A stretch of 64,000 nucleotides of DNA from Pseudomonas veronii (GTDB lineage Bacteria; Pseudomonadota; Gammaproteobacteria; Pseudomonadales; Pseudomonadaceae): assembly GCF_001439695.1 (NCBI RefSeq), contig NZ_JYLL01000027.1, positions 1-64,000 on the forward strand, in the 5' to 3' direction. The notes under the pieces were generated by a model that saw only the letters and a program-made list of their open reading frames with translations, was not told where the DNA came from and did no database searches. Of the stretch, positions 36,007 through 43,724 are shown in pieces (within the stretch, counting starts at the first letter, position 1; each line of letters starts with the position of its first letter). A program made the translations under genes and the position numbers.

Positions 36007-37061
36007 GAGTTTTTCTTCCCGCTGAGAATCAGAGATATGAAGAACGGCACGCCGATCAACGATGTGACCACGCCGATCGGAAAGATCGCGCCCGGAATCA
36101 GGGTCTTACTGACCACCGAACTGACGGACAGAATCAGTGCGCCGGTCAGCAGCGACGCCGGCAGGAAGAACCGCTGGTCTTCACCAATCAACATCCGCGC
36201 AATGTGCGGGCCGACCAGCCCGATAAAGCCGATGGTGCCGACGAAGGCCACGGGAAACGCGGCGAGCAGGCTGACCATGATCAACGTCTGAAAGCGCAGG
36301 CTGCGCACGTTGATACCAAAACTGGCGGCCTTGTCATCGCCCAGCCTCAGGGCTGTGAGGGCCCAGGCGCGCCTGGCGAAAATCGGCAGGGTGACCACGA
36401 TCACCAGGCAGATCACACCGAGTTTGGGCCAGGTGGCTTTGGTCAGGCTGCCCATGGTCCAGAACACCACGGCCGCCACGGCTTGCTCGGTGGCAAAAAA
36501 CTGCACCAGGGCCAACAACGCGTTGAACGTGAACACCAGGGCAATGCCCAGCAGCACGATGGTTTCAGCGGTGACGCCGCGGCGCATGCTCAGGAAGTGG
36601 ATCAGCAAGGCAGAGAGCATGGCCATGACGAACGCGTTCACCGGCACCATGTACTGTGCCGCCAATGGGAACAGGGCCACGCCAAACGCCAGGCCCATGG
36701 CCGCGCCGAAGCTGGCGGCGGCAGAAATGCCCAGGGTGAAGGGGCTGGCCAGCGGGTTGTTGAGGATGGTCTGCATCTGCGCGCCCGCCAGTGATAATGC
36801 CGCGCCCACGGCAACCGCCATCAGGGCGACAGGCAGGCGGATATCCCACATCACCACGCGCACCTGCGCCGAAGCGTCGTCCGGCGAAAACAGTGCGCCG
36901 AGTACTTCGCGCAGGCTGTAACTCGCCGGGCCCAGGGCCAGGTCAAGCAGGACACTGCAGAGCAGCAGCGTCATCAGCCCGGCGAGGATCAGCCGCTTGC
37001 GCAGCACCAGGCGACGGTAGGTCTCGCGCTGCACCACCAGGGTGTCGCTCGATGCGCTCAT
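36000..37061 (-). CDS. iron-siderophore ABC permease (FecCD/BtuC family)
   Basis: This protein is 353 residues from the ATG at 37061 (MSASSDTLVVQRETYRRLVL). It has about ten transmembrane helices and the family motifs IRLPVALMAVAVGAALSLAG, QTILNNPLASPFTLGIS, and the ATPase-contact region FVGTIGFIGLVGPHIARMLIG. Its start overlaps the binding-protein stop by 4 bp. Only one permease gene is present, so the channel is presumably a homodimer as in BtuC, rather than a FecC/FecD heterodimer. Confidence 0.92.
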   Translation of the reverse strand: MSASSDTLVVQRETYRRLVLRKRLILAGLMTLLLCSVLLDLALGPASYSLREVLGALFSPDDASAQVRVVMWDIRLPVALMAVAVGAALSLAGAQMQTILNNPLASPFTLGISAAASFGAAMGLAFGVALFPLAAQYMVPVNAFVMAMLSALLIHFLSMRRGVTAETIVLLGIALVFTFNALLALVQFFATEQAVAAVVFWTMGSLTKATWPKLGVICLVIVVTLPIFARRAWALTALRLGDDKAASFGINVRSLRFQTLIMVSLLAAFPVAFVGTIGFIGLVGPHIARMLIGEDQRFFLPASLLTGALILSVSSVVSKTLIPGAIFPIGVVTSLIGVPFFISLILSGKKNSW

Positions 37062-38227
37062 GGCTTGACCTCGGGGGTGCGCAAGCTGACGAAATAGCCC
37101 GGCTCGTAAGGTACCGGCAGAAACCGCTCGTGCAGCTCGCGAAAGGAGGCCTCGGGGTCCAGGTCGGCAAACAGCGTGGGATGAAACCATTTGGCCAATT
37201 GCTGGATGGCCACGAACTGGTAAGGGCTGTTGTAGAACTGATGCCAGATCGCATGAAAGGCCTGGTTGTCCTGCGCCTTGATCCCTGCGTAGGCTGGCCG
37301 TTGGGTGTACCAGGCCAGTTTGTGCCGGGCTTGCGTCATGTCGGCGCCCGGGCCGACGCCGACCCAATGGCCGCCAGGGGCGAACGCCTCCCAGTTGGCG
37401 CTGGTGACTACCACGTGCGCCGGGTTGGCGACGATGACCTGTTCGGGATTCAACTGGCCGAAGGTGCTGGGGATAATGCCTCTGGCGATATTGTCGCCAC
37501 CGGCCATGTCGACAAAAAGCCCGAAGTTTTCGTTGCCGAAGCTCAGGCAGCAATCGTCCGTGTAACCGCCGATGCGTTCGATAAACACCGCGGGGCGCAC
37601 AGGCTGCTGCGCCGCGATCACGTCGGTCACCCGGCGGATCTGCCGGTTGCGAAAATCAATGAAAGCCTCGGCACGCGCTTCTTTGCCCAACAGTCGGCCG
37701 AACAGGCGCATGGTCAGCTCGGTGTTCTGCATCGGTTGATTGCGAAAGTCGACGTACACCACCGGTATGCCCAGGGCATCGAGCTTCTCGATATAGCGCG
37801 CATCCTCGGTGGCATGCTGCGCCTCGATGTTGAGGATGATCACGTCGGGGTGTTGGGCGATCGCTTGTTCGATGTCGAAGGTCCCGTCTTCAAAACCGCC
37901 AAAGGTGGGAATCCTGGCAATGGCGGGAAATTTGCGCAGGTAGGCTCCGTAGGTGTCCGGGTCCGACTGGATCAGATCCTTGCGCCAGCCGACGATGCGT
38001 TCGATGGGGTTTTGCGTATCCAGGGCGGCGACCAGGTACAACTGGCGACCCTCCCCGAGAATCATCCGCCTGACCGGCAGATGGACCTTGACCTCGCGGC
38101 CGAGCAGGTCGGTGACGGTACTGCGCGCGGCATCCGCCTCGGCGGCGGGGGCGGGCAGTGAAGCCCCGAGCAAGCCAGCCACTAACAGCGCCGCGAAGGC
38201 GTGGCTGCGTCGAACGATGGTAACCAT
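37058..38227 (-). CDS. iron-siderophore ABC transporter substrate-binding protein
   Basis: This protein is 389 residues from the ATG at 38227 (MVTIVRRSHAFAALLVAGLL), with a type I signal peptide ending near APAAEADA. It has the periplasmic-binding fold of class III (helical backbone) with TDLLGREVKVHLPVRRMIL at the start and HPDVIILNIEAQHATED and PVVYVDFRNQP mid-protein. It is longer than FecB-type proteins (about 300) because of an extended C-terminal lobe. It collects the iron chelate delivered by the TonB receptor. It lies 20 bp after the receptor gene and overlaps the permease gene by 4 bp. Confidence 0.9.
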   Translation of the reverse strand: MVTIVRRSHAFAALLVAGLLGASLPAPAAEADAARSTVTDLLGREVKVHLPVRRMILGEGRQLYLVAALDTQNPIERIVGWRKDLIQSDPDTYGAYLRKFPAIARIPTFGGFEDGTFDIEQAIAQHPDVIILNIEAQHATEDARYIEKLDALGIPVVYVDFRNQPMQNTELTMRLFGRLLGKEARAEAFIDFRNRQIRRVTDVIAAQQPVRPAVFIERIGGYTDDCCLSFGNENFGLFVDMAGGDNIARGIIPSTFGQLNPEQVIVANPAHVVVTSANWEAFAPGGHWVGVGPGADMTQARHKLAWYTQRPAYAGIKAQDNQAFHAIWHQFYNSPYQFVAIQQLAKWFHPTLFADLDPEASFRELHERFLPVPYEPGYFVSLRTPEVKP

Positions 38228-38247
38228 GGTTAAAGCCTTTGCAGGTG

Positions 38248-40623
38248 TCAGAAGTCGACCGTGGCCGAGAGTAAAAGCGTGCGTGGCGAGCCCTGGGAAA
38301 ACGCTCCATAAGAGGCGACACCCGACCAGTACTCGCGATCGAACAGGTTTTGCACCGTGGCGCGGAACGTTGTCGGCCGCTGTGCGATACGCGTGGTGTA
38401 ACGTGCGCCGAGGTCGATGCGGGTCCAGGGATCCAGTTGTTGGCTGTTGGCCTGGTTGACGTACTGGCGGGCGGTATAGATCGCGCCACTGGTGAACGTC
38501 AGCCCCTCGACCCAGGGGATGTCCCATTCGGCCCAGAGGTTGGCTTGTACATCCGGCACGCCGACCGGAGTGTTGCCCCGGTTGGCGGCAATGCCGGTTT
38601 TGGTCAACTGTGCATCCAGCAGCGTCACTCCCCCGAGCAGGCGCGCGCCTGGGGCGACCTCGCCAAACAGGTTCAGCTCGATGCCCCGATTGCGCTGTTC
38701 GCCTTGCACCGAAAACGTCCCGCCCGACAACTCGCCGCTGGGCTTCTTGATCTGGAACAGCGCCAGGGTCGCCATGAACGTGCCGTAGTCGAGCTTGACC
38801 CCGATCTCCTGCTGCCGGGAAACGTAAGGGGCGAAGATCTGGCCTGCATTGGCGGCGTTGGCCGGGGCGACGTCGCCCTTGCTCAGGCCCTCAAGGTAGT
38901 TGTAGTAGAGCGACACATGGTCCCAGGGTTTGACCACCACCCCGAACAGCGGCGTGGTCTTGCCTCCGTCATACGCCGTGCTCACCGTACCGGAGGCGTT
39001 GTAGTTGCTCGACTCAATATGCTGTCTGCGCAGGCCGAAGGTGACCTGCAGGCGTTGCTCGAGCACCGACAGGGTGTCGGCGATGGCGATGCCGGATAAT
39101 TGCGTCGCGGAGACCTTTGGCGTATCCGGCTCGGCAATCGAAGGCTTGGGCTGATCGATCGGGTGGTAGATGTTCGACAGGATGACCGCGCCGGATGTGA
39201 TGCCACGGGACAACTCGTCGCGATAACGCGAGACTTGCAGGGCCGTGACGTGGCCGACCGGCCCGGTGTCGAAGCGTAGGCGCGTGCCCGCATCGACGGT
39301 GTAGCGCTGCACGTTGAACTTGTAATAGCCGGGTGTCGAGGCGGTGTCGCCGGCGGCGTTGAGGAGGGTTGGGGTCTGGTCGGACATGCGCGCGACAGCC
39401 GACCTGCCGCCACCGGCATGGGCGAAGACGGTCAAGGCGTCGGTGAGGTCGTATTCACCGCTGAGCAACGCGGATTTATCACGGGTTTCGGACCAGCCCC
39501 AGTCTTGGCTCACATTGGTCCGCCCATTGGCGGCGGAAGGTATCTCCACGCCCGTGTCGATCAGGAACGGTCGAGATGCCGCGTCGAACTTTTCTTGCTG
39601 GGAGATCAGGTCCAGGCTGCCTCGCAGGCGATCGGACCGGTAGTCCAGGGACACGGCGCCGAGCCCGACGGCGCGCGATTGGTCGTCGATCACGGTGTTG
39701 CCTTGCTGGACACTGGCGTTGACCCGCACCCCCCATCGGCGTTCCTCGCCAAAGCGCCGGCTGATGTCGATATGATTCCCCAGTTGCGCATCCTGGGCGT
39801 AACTGGCGGTGAACCGCGTCAAGTCTTCATCCAGGGAGCGCTTGGGCACCACATTGATCACCCCGCCGACGGCACTGTTGGGCGACATGCCGTAGAGCAG
39901 TGCGCTCGGGCCTTTGACGACCTCGATGCGTTCGGCGTATTCGGTGAACACCCGATAGTTGGAGGCCACGCCATAGACACCGTCGAAGGCCAGCTCACCG
40001 AGGTTGCCTTCGCCGACCGGAAACCCACGGATAAAAAAAGAATCGACAATCCCGCCGGTCTGCCCGGTGGCGCGGACCGACGAATCGCGCTCCAGCACGT
40101 CGCCCACGGTCGTTGCCTGTTGGTCCTTGATCAGCGACGAGGTGTAAGTGCTGACGCTGAAGGGCGCGTCCATTACATCGGTATTACCCAGCATGCCCAG
40201 GCGTCCTCCCGCGGCCACCTGGCCCCCCGGGTACACCGGGGGCAAGGTCTCGGCCGGCTGGTCGTGGCCACTGATCGTGGTCTGCGCCAGGGTGACCCTG
40301 CGGAGCGCCAAGGTGTAGCTGCCGTCGTTGCGCAGCAGCATGTCCAGGCCACTGCCGGCCAGCAAATGCGCGACTGCCGCCTGGGTCGAGTAATTTCCAG
40401 AAAGCCTTGGGCTGATCAACCCTTCAGTGATCGACGGCTCGAAGGACAAGGCAATGCCGGCTTCCACGGCAAAGCTCGACAAGGTTGCGCCGAGCGGTCC
40501 GGGGGCAAGGTTGTACGCGCGCACGGTCACTGAATCCAGCTGCACCGGCGCGTCCGCCCGGGCCAAAGGGCAGGCCGCACCGATCAGGGTCAGGCTGAGC
40601 AACGCGCTGCGAATGACCGGCAT
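38248..40623 (-). CDS. TonB-dependent siderophore receptor with STN signalling domain
   Basis: This protein is 791 residues from the ATG at 40623. It has a signal peptide (to about ARADA), an N-terminal STN/secretin-like domain (LGATLSSFAVEAGIALSFEP, about 45-110) that contacts FecR-type anti-sigma factors, a plug (DVMDAPFSVSTYTSSLIKDQQ; VDSFFIRGF) and a 22-strand barrel ending SPRTLLLSATVDF with a terminal Phe. It is the transducer/receptor of the adjacent sigma/anti-sigma pair: ligand binding should activate its own transcription. It is a close paralogue of the receptor at 43725-45935, which lacks the STN domain. The ligand is unknown. Confidence 0.93.
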   Translation of the reverse strand: MPVIRSALLSLTLIGAACPLARADAPVQLDSVTVRAYNLAPGPLGATLSSFAVEAGIALSFEPSITEGLISPRLSGNYSTQAAVAHLLAGSGLDMLLRNDGSYTLALRRVTLAQTTISGHDQPAETLPPVYPGGQVAAGGRLGMLGNTDVMDAPFSVSTYTSSLIKDQQATTVGDVLERDSSVRATGQTGGIVDSFFIRGFPVGEGNLGELAFDGVYGVASNYRVFTEYAERIEVVKGPSALLYGMSPNSAVGGVINVVPKRSLDEDLTRFTASYAQDAQLGNHIDISRRFGEERRWGVRVNASVQQGNTVIDDQSRAVGLGAVSLDYRSDRLRGSLDLISQQEKFDAASRPFLIDTGVEIPSAANGRTNVSQDWGWSETRDKSALLSGEYDLTDALTVFAHAGGGRSAVARMSDQTPTLLNAAGDTASTPGYYKFNVQRYTVDAGTRLRFDTGPVGHVTALQVSRYRDELSRGITSGAVILSNIYHPIDQPKPSIAEPDTPKVSATQLSGIAIADTLSVLEQRLQVTFGLRRQHIESSNYNASGTVSTAYDGGKTTPLFGVVVKPWDHVSLYYNYLEGLSKGDVAPANAANAGQIFAPYVSRQQEIGVKLDYGTFMATLALFQIKKPSGELSGGTFSVQGEQRNRGIELNLFGEVAPGARLLGGVTLLDAQLTKTGIAANRGNTPVGVPDVQANLWAEWDIPWVEGLTFTSGAIYTARQYVNQANSQQLDPWTRIDLGARYTTRIAQRPTTFRATVQNLFDREYWSGVASYGAFSQGSPRTLLLSATVDF

Positions 40624-40734
40624 CAATGGGGGGCCCTGTGGCGAGAGGAAGTGGCTGTTCCTTCATTGCCAGTTGAGATCAAAAAAAGTATCAGCCTGGC
40701 AATGCTTTTTTTTGCGAGGTTTGCCTTCGCGGCG

Positions 40735-41712
40735 TCAGGCGGGCGACAGCGTGACCCAATACCCGTTCAAATGGCCGGTGGCGAGCACCGGGTAGGTTTG
40801 CACCAGCATGTTCAAGGTGCGTTGGGTATCGCTGATCGGGAAGGCACCCGAGACGCGCAGGTCGGCAATGGCCGGATCGCAGCGCACAAAACCACGACGA
40901 TAACGCGCCAGCTCGGCAACGAAATCCGCCAGGCGCATCTTGTCCGCCATCAGCATGCCCTGGGCCCAGGCACCGACGTAGCGACCGGCGGCAGTCAGCG
41001 CTCCAAAGGTCTGTGAGGAAAAGTCGGTGCGCTGCCCGGCGTTGACGATCAGCGGCGCGGTTTGGCGGTTTTCGGCCAGTTCCACTTTCACTGCGCCTTC
41101 CAGTACGGCGAGCTGGGTACGCGGGCCCAGTTCACGCACGGTAAAGCGCGTGCCCAGGGCCTGCATGCGGCCCTGTCGGGTGATGACGAGGAAGGGGCGG
41201 GGGACGGAAGCGGTATCCGGTGCGGTCTGCACCAGTATTTCGCCTTCGCGCAGATGGATCAGCCGCTGTTGGCCATCAAACAGCACATCCATGGCGGTGT
41301 CGGTATTCAACGTGATGCGTGAGCCATCGGCCAGGGTCAATTCGCGTTGTTGGCCCACGGCCGTGCGGTAGTCGGACGACCATCGGCCTGACTCCACCAG
41401 CTTCCAACTGCCCCAACCCGCCGGTATCACCGCCAGCAGCAGGGCCAATTTACCCAGGGCCGCACGCCGCTCCAGATTGCTTGGCCGATCCAGCGCCGAC
41501 ATCGCCAGGGAAGACGGCAAGCCGCCCAGCTTGCTTTGCAGCAATTGCGCCCGCGACCACGCGAGATCGCGCTCGGGGCTGCTGACCTTCCAGCGCTCCC
41601 ACTCGGCACGCTCGTTGTCGCTCAACCCGTTGTCGCTCAAACGCATCAGCCATTCGGCGGCCTCTTCAAGCACGTCGGGATTCAGCGGTGGCTCTCTGCG
41701 CAGCGAGCGCAT
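40735..41712 (-). CDS. FecR-like anti-sigma factor/regulator
   Basis: This 325-residue protein has an N-terminal cytoplasmic DUF4880 segment (LEEAAEWLMRLSDNGLSDNE, WERWKVSSPERDLAWSRAQ), one transmembrane helix (LALLLAVIPAGWGSWKL, about 90-106) and a periplasmic FecR domain (QQRELTLADGSRITLNTDTA; VLEGAVKVEL; VNAGQRTDF). It relays occupancy of the STN-type receptor to the sigma factor. The gene directly abuts the sigma gene (its ATG follows the sigma stop) and precedes the receptor gene by 111 bp. Confidence 0.92.
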   Translation of the reverse strand: MRSLRREPPLNPDVLEEAAEWLMRLSDNGLSDNERAEWERWKVSSPERDLAWSRAQLLQSKLGGLPSSLAMSALDRPSNLERRAALGKLALLLAVIPAGWGSWKLVESGRWSSDYRTAVGQQRELTLADGSRITLNTDTAMDVLFDGQQRLIHLREGEILVQTAPDTASVPRPFLVITRQGRMQALGTRFTVRELGPRTQLAVLEGAVKVELAENRQTAPLIVNAGQRTDFSSQTFGALTAAGRYVGAWAQGMLMADKMRLADFVAELARYRRGFVRCDPAIADLRVSGAFPISDTQRTLNMLVQTYPVLATGHLNGYWVTLSPA

Positions 41713-42243
41713 CTATTCGACCATCATCATGCAGTGCAGGAACGCTTGCTTCATGTAGCGTTTGACGGTGATCAGCGAGACGTCCAGTTGCTTGGCGATG
41801 TCGTCGTATTTCAGCCCGTTGATCTGCGACAGCAGGAACGCCCGCTTCACCAGCGGCGGCAGGGCATCGAGCATGGCGTCGATTTCGTGCAGGGTTTCCA
41901 GCACCATGAAGTGCGATTCAGGCGACGGCACATCCTGTGCGGGCGCGTTGGCGAGTGCCTCCAGGTAGGCACGCTCCAGCGCCTTGCGTTGGTACCAGTT
42001 GATCAGGATGCCCTTGGCCACGCAGCTCAAGTAGGCGCGAGGCTGCTCGATTACCGTGACCTGTGAAGCCAGGATGCGGGTGAAGGTGTCCTGCGCCAGA
42101 TCCGCCGCATCCATGGCGTTGCCCAGTTTTCTTTTCAGCGTCGCGTACAGCCAGCTGTGATGCCCGCTGTACAGGGCCTCAATCGCGCGCAGGTGACTCG
42201 GGTGGTTCGCGGAGTGGGTTTGGCTCATGGCGCGGGCGTGCAT
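41713..42243 (-). CDS. ECF sigma factor, FecI type
   Basis: This protein is 176 residues from 42243; an internal ATG at 42229 (MSQTHSANH) is an alternative start. Sigma region 2 is seen in HHSWLYATLKRKLGNAMDAADLAQDTFTRIL and region 4 in MLDALPPLVKRAFLLSQINGLKYDDIAKQLDVSLITVKRYMKQA. This is the iron-starvation FecI/PvdS-like group. It directs RNA polymerase to the receptor operon when the anti-sigma releases it. A Fur-like palindrome overlaps its promoter just upstream of the start. Confidence 0.93.
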   Translation of the reverse strand: MHARAMSQTHSANHPSHLRAIEALYSGHHSWLYATLKRKLGNAMDAADLAQDTFTRILASQVTVIEQPRAYLSCVAKGILINWYQRKALERAYLEALANAPAQDVPSPESHFMVLETLHEIDAMLDALPPLVKRAFLLSQINGLKYDDIAKQLDVSLITVKRYMKQAFLHCMMMVE

Positions 42244-42246
42244 CTA

Positions 42247-42265
42247 ATTGAGAAGTATTCCCAAT
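42247..42265. promoter_or_regulatory. Fur box upstream of the ECF sigma gene
   Basis: ATTGAGAAGTATTCCCAAT is a near-perfect 19-bp inverted repeat (ATTGNGAA-N3-TTCNCAAT) of the Fur-box type. It begins 4 bp upstream of the longer sigma start, so Fe-Fur binding would block transcription of the sigma/anti-sigma genes in iron-rich cells. Confidence 0.7.
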
Positions 42266-42363
42266 GCTAGTTGACAAGATGCTTGAAAAGCAAGGGGGGA
42301 TCAGTGCCCCGCGATCGGTGCGATCCCCTGTGCTGGCGTGTCCTTCATCGCCAGGCACCTGGT

Positions 42364-43608
42364 TCAATCCCGATCCGCGACTTGGTGGGGTTGCTTGCCC
42401 GCGGGCCAGTAACGCAGAGCGACGATCAGCACCAGCGCCAGCGCATACGCCAGGCAAACGAACAGATACGTGTAGGGCAGGCCATACGCTTGGCTGAGCA
42501 AGCCGCCGATGCAGATACCGGCAATCGAGGCAAACTGCGCGGTGCTTTGCGCGATACCCAGTACATAGCCCTGTCGGGCGCTGTCGGCGGTGGTCGAGAT
42601 CAGGGCCATCAGCACTGGCGTCGTGGCACCCAGCAGTACTCCCCAGACGAAGTAGGCCAGGATAAACACCACGGGGTTGCGGGTAATGCCCGCCACGGCG
42701 GTCAGCGCGATGCAACCGATCACCACGTAAGTGATGCGCTGCAGCGTCTGGCGTAGAGAGCGCTGCTCGAAGTAGCGCGACCATGCCGTCGCCGAAAGAA
42801 TGAAGCCCAGGGCCAATAGCCCGTAGCACAGGCCGACCACTGAGTGGCTGACATCGAATGTGGAACTGACGTAAAGCGAGAACGAAGTCTGGGGCAGCAT
42901 TCGCGCCAACAGCAGAATCCCCATGATGCCCAACAGCGACAGCAGGGGCGAGCCGCGCCAGCCGGCAGCGCTGGCCTGGGCGGGGGCGCAGGTGTTTACC
43001 GGCGCGGTTTTTTTCACGGGGGGGACGTCCGGCAGTGTCATGGCGGCGATCACCGTGCAGGCGGCGCATAACACCGAGGCCACGATATTGATCCAGAAAA
43101 ACGTCGCGTAATCGAGAATCAGGCCGCCGAGCACGGCGCCCAGCAACGAGCCGACGTTGGTCGATATCTGCAGAATCGCGAACAGCCGGGCCCGGCGCGA
43201 CGGGCTTTCGATACTCACGCCGTAGGCCTGCGCCGGGGCAATGTAGCCCGCGAAGGCACCCTGCAGGAAACGCAGGGCCAGGATCGCCCAGATGTCGCTG
43301 AAAAACGCCAGGCCGAGCTGGGTCAAGGACAACCCGGCGAGCGCGCGGATCATCATCAACTTGTGCCCGTATCGATCGCCGATACGGCCCCAGAACGCAC
43401 TGGTCAGCATGATGCCCAGCATCGGTCCCACGTACACAGCGATGCTGGCGAAACTGAAAAGCGCCTCCGAAGAGGCCAGCTCGCGCAGGTGTACGGGCCA
43501 GAATGGCCCGCTCATTTCCATCGCGCCCATGGAGACCAGTTGGATCGCGAACAAAAGATAAACAAGGGTCCTGACACTTGAACCCTGAATGACACCTGCA
43601 TGGGACAT
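42364..43608 (-). CDS. MFS transporter (probable siderophore transporter)
   Basis: This protein is 414 residues from the ATG at 43608 (MSHAGVIQGSSVRTLVYLLF), with GAGG upstream. Twelve helices are predicted; the loop 2-3 motif is GRIGDRYGHKLMMIRALAG, and helix 4-5 has RFLQGAFAGYIAPAQAYG, the drug:H+ antiporter-1 type pattern. Its place between a Fur-type promoter, two siderophore receptors and the ECF system suggests export or inner-membrane import of a siderophore; direction and ligand are not determined by sequence. It could head the minus-strand iron genes or be a separate unit. Confidence 0.83.
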   Translation of the reverse strand: MSHAGVIQGSSVRTLVYLLFAIQLVSMGAMEMSGPFWPVHLRELASSEALFSFASIAVYVGPMLGIMLTSAFWGRIGDRYGHKLMMIRALAGLSLTQLGLAFFSDIWAILALRFLQGAFAGYIAPAQAYGVSIESPSRRARLFAILQISTNVGSLLGAVLGGLILDYATFFWINIVASVLCAACTVIAAMTLPDVPPVKKTAPVNTCAPAQASAAGWRGSPLLSLLGIMGILLLARMLPQTSFSLYVSSTFDVSHSVVGLCYGLLALGFILSATAWSRYFEQRSLRQTLQRITYVVIGCIALTAVAGITRNPVVFILAYFVWGVLLGATTPVLMALISTTADSARQGYVLGIAQSTAQFASIAGICIGGLLSQAYGLPYTYLFVCLAYALALVLIVALRYWPAGKQPHQVADRD

Positions 43609-43677
43609 GGGACGGCCTCGGCGGATGAACCCGGTAAAAAAACAGGGAGGGATGATACTTTTTCGCAAGTCGGCTGG

Positions 43678-43697
43678 CATTAGGAGTGATTCCCATT
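43678..43697. promoter_or_regulatory. weaker Fur-like palindrome between MFS and second receptor
   Basis: CATTAGGAGTGATTCCCATT is an imperfect inverted repeat centred 37 bp upstream of the receptor start and 79 bp from the MFS start. It resembles the Fur pattern with several mismatches. Placed in the divergent promoter region, it could repress both genes. Confidence 0.5.
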
Positions 43698-43724
43698 TTC
43701 CTACGTTGAAAGGATCCTCTCGTC

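Noticed and set aside
36862..37553. Extension of the permease frame upstream of 37061
   Set aside because: The extended frame runs out of frame through the binding-protein gene. The ATG at 37061 overlaps that gene's stop by 4 bp, which is the normal arrangement.
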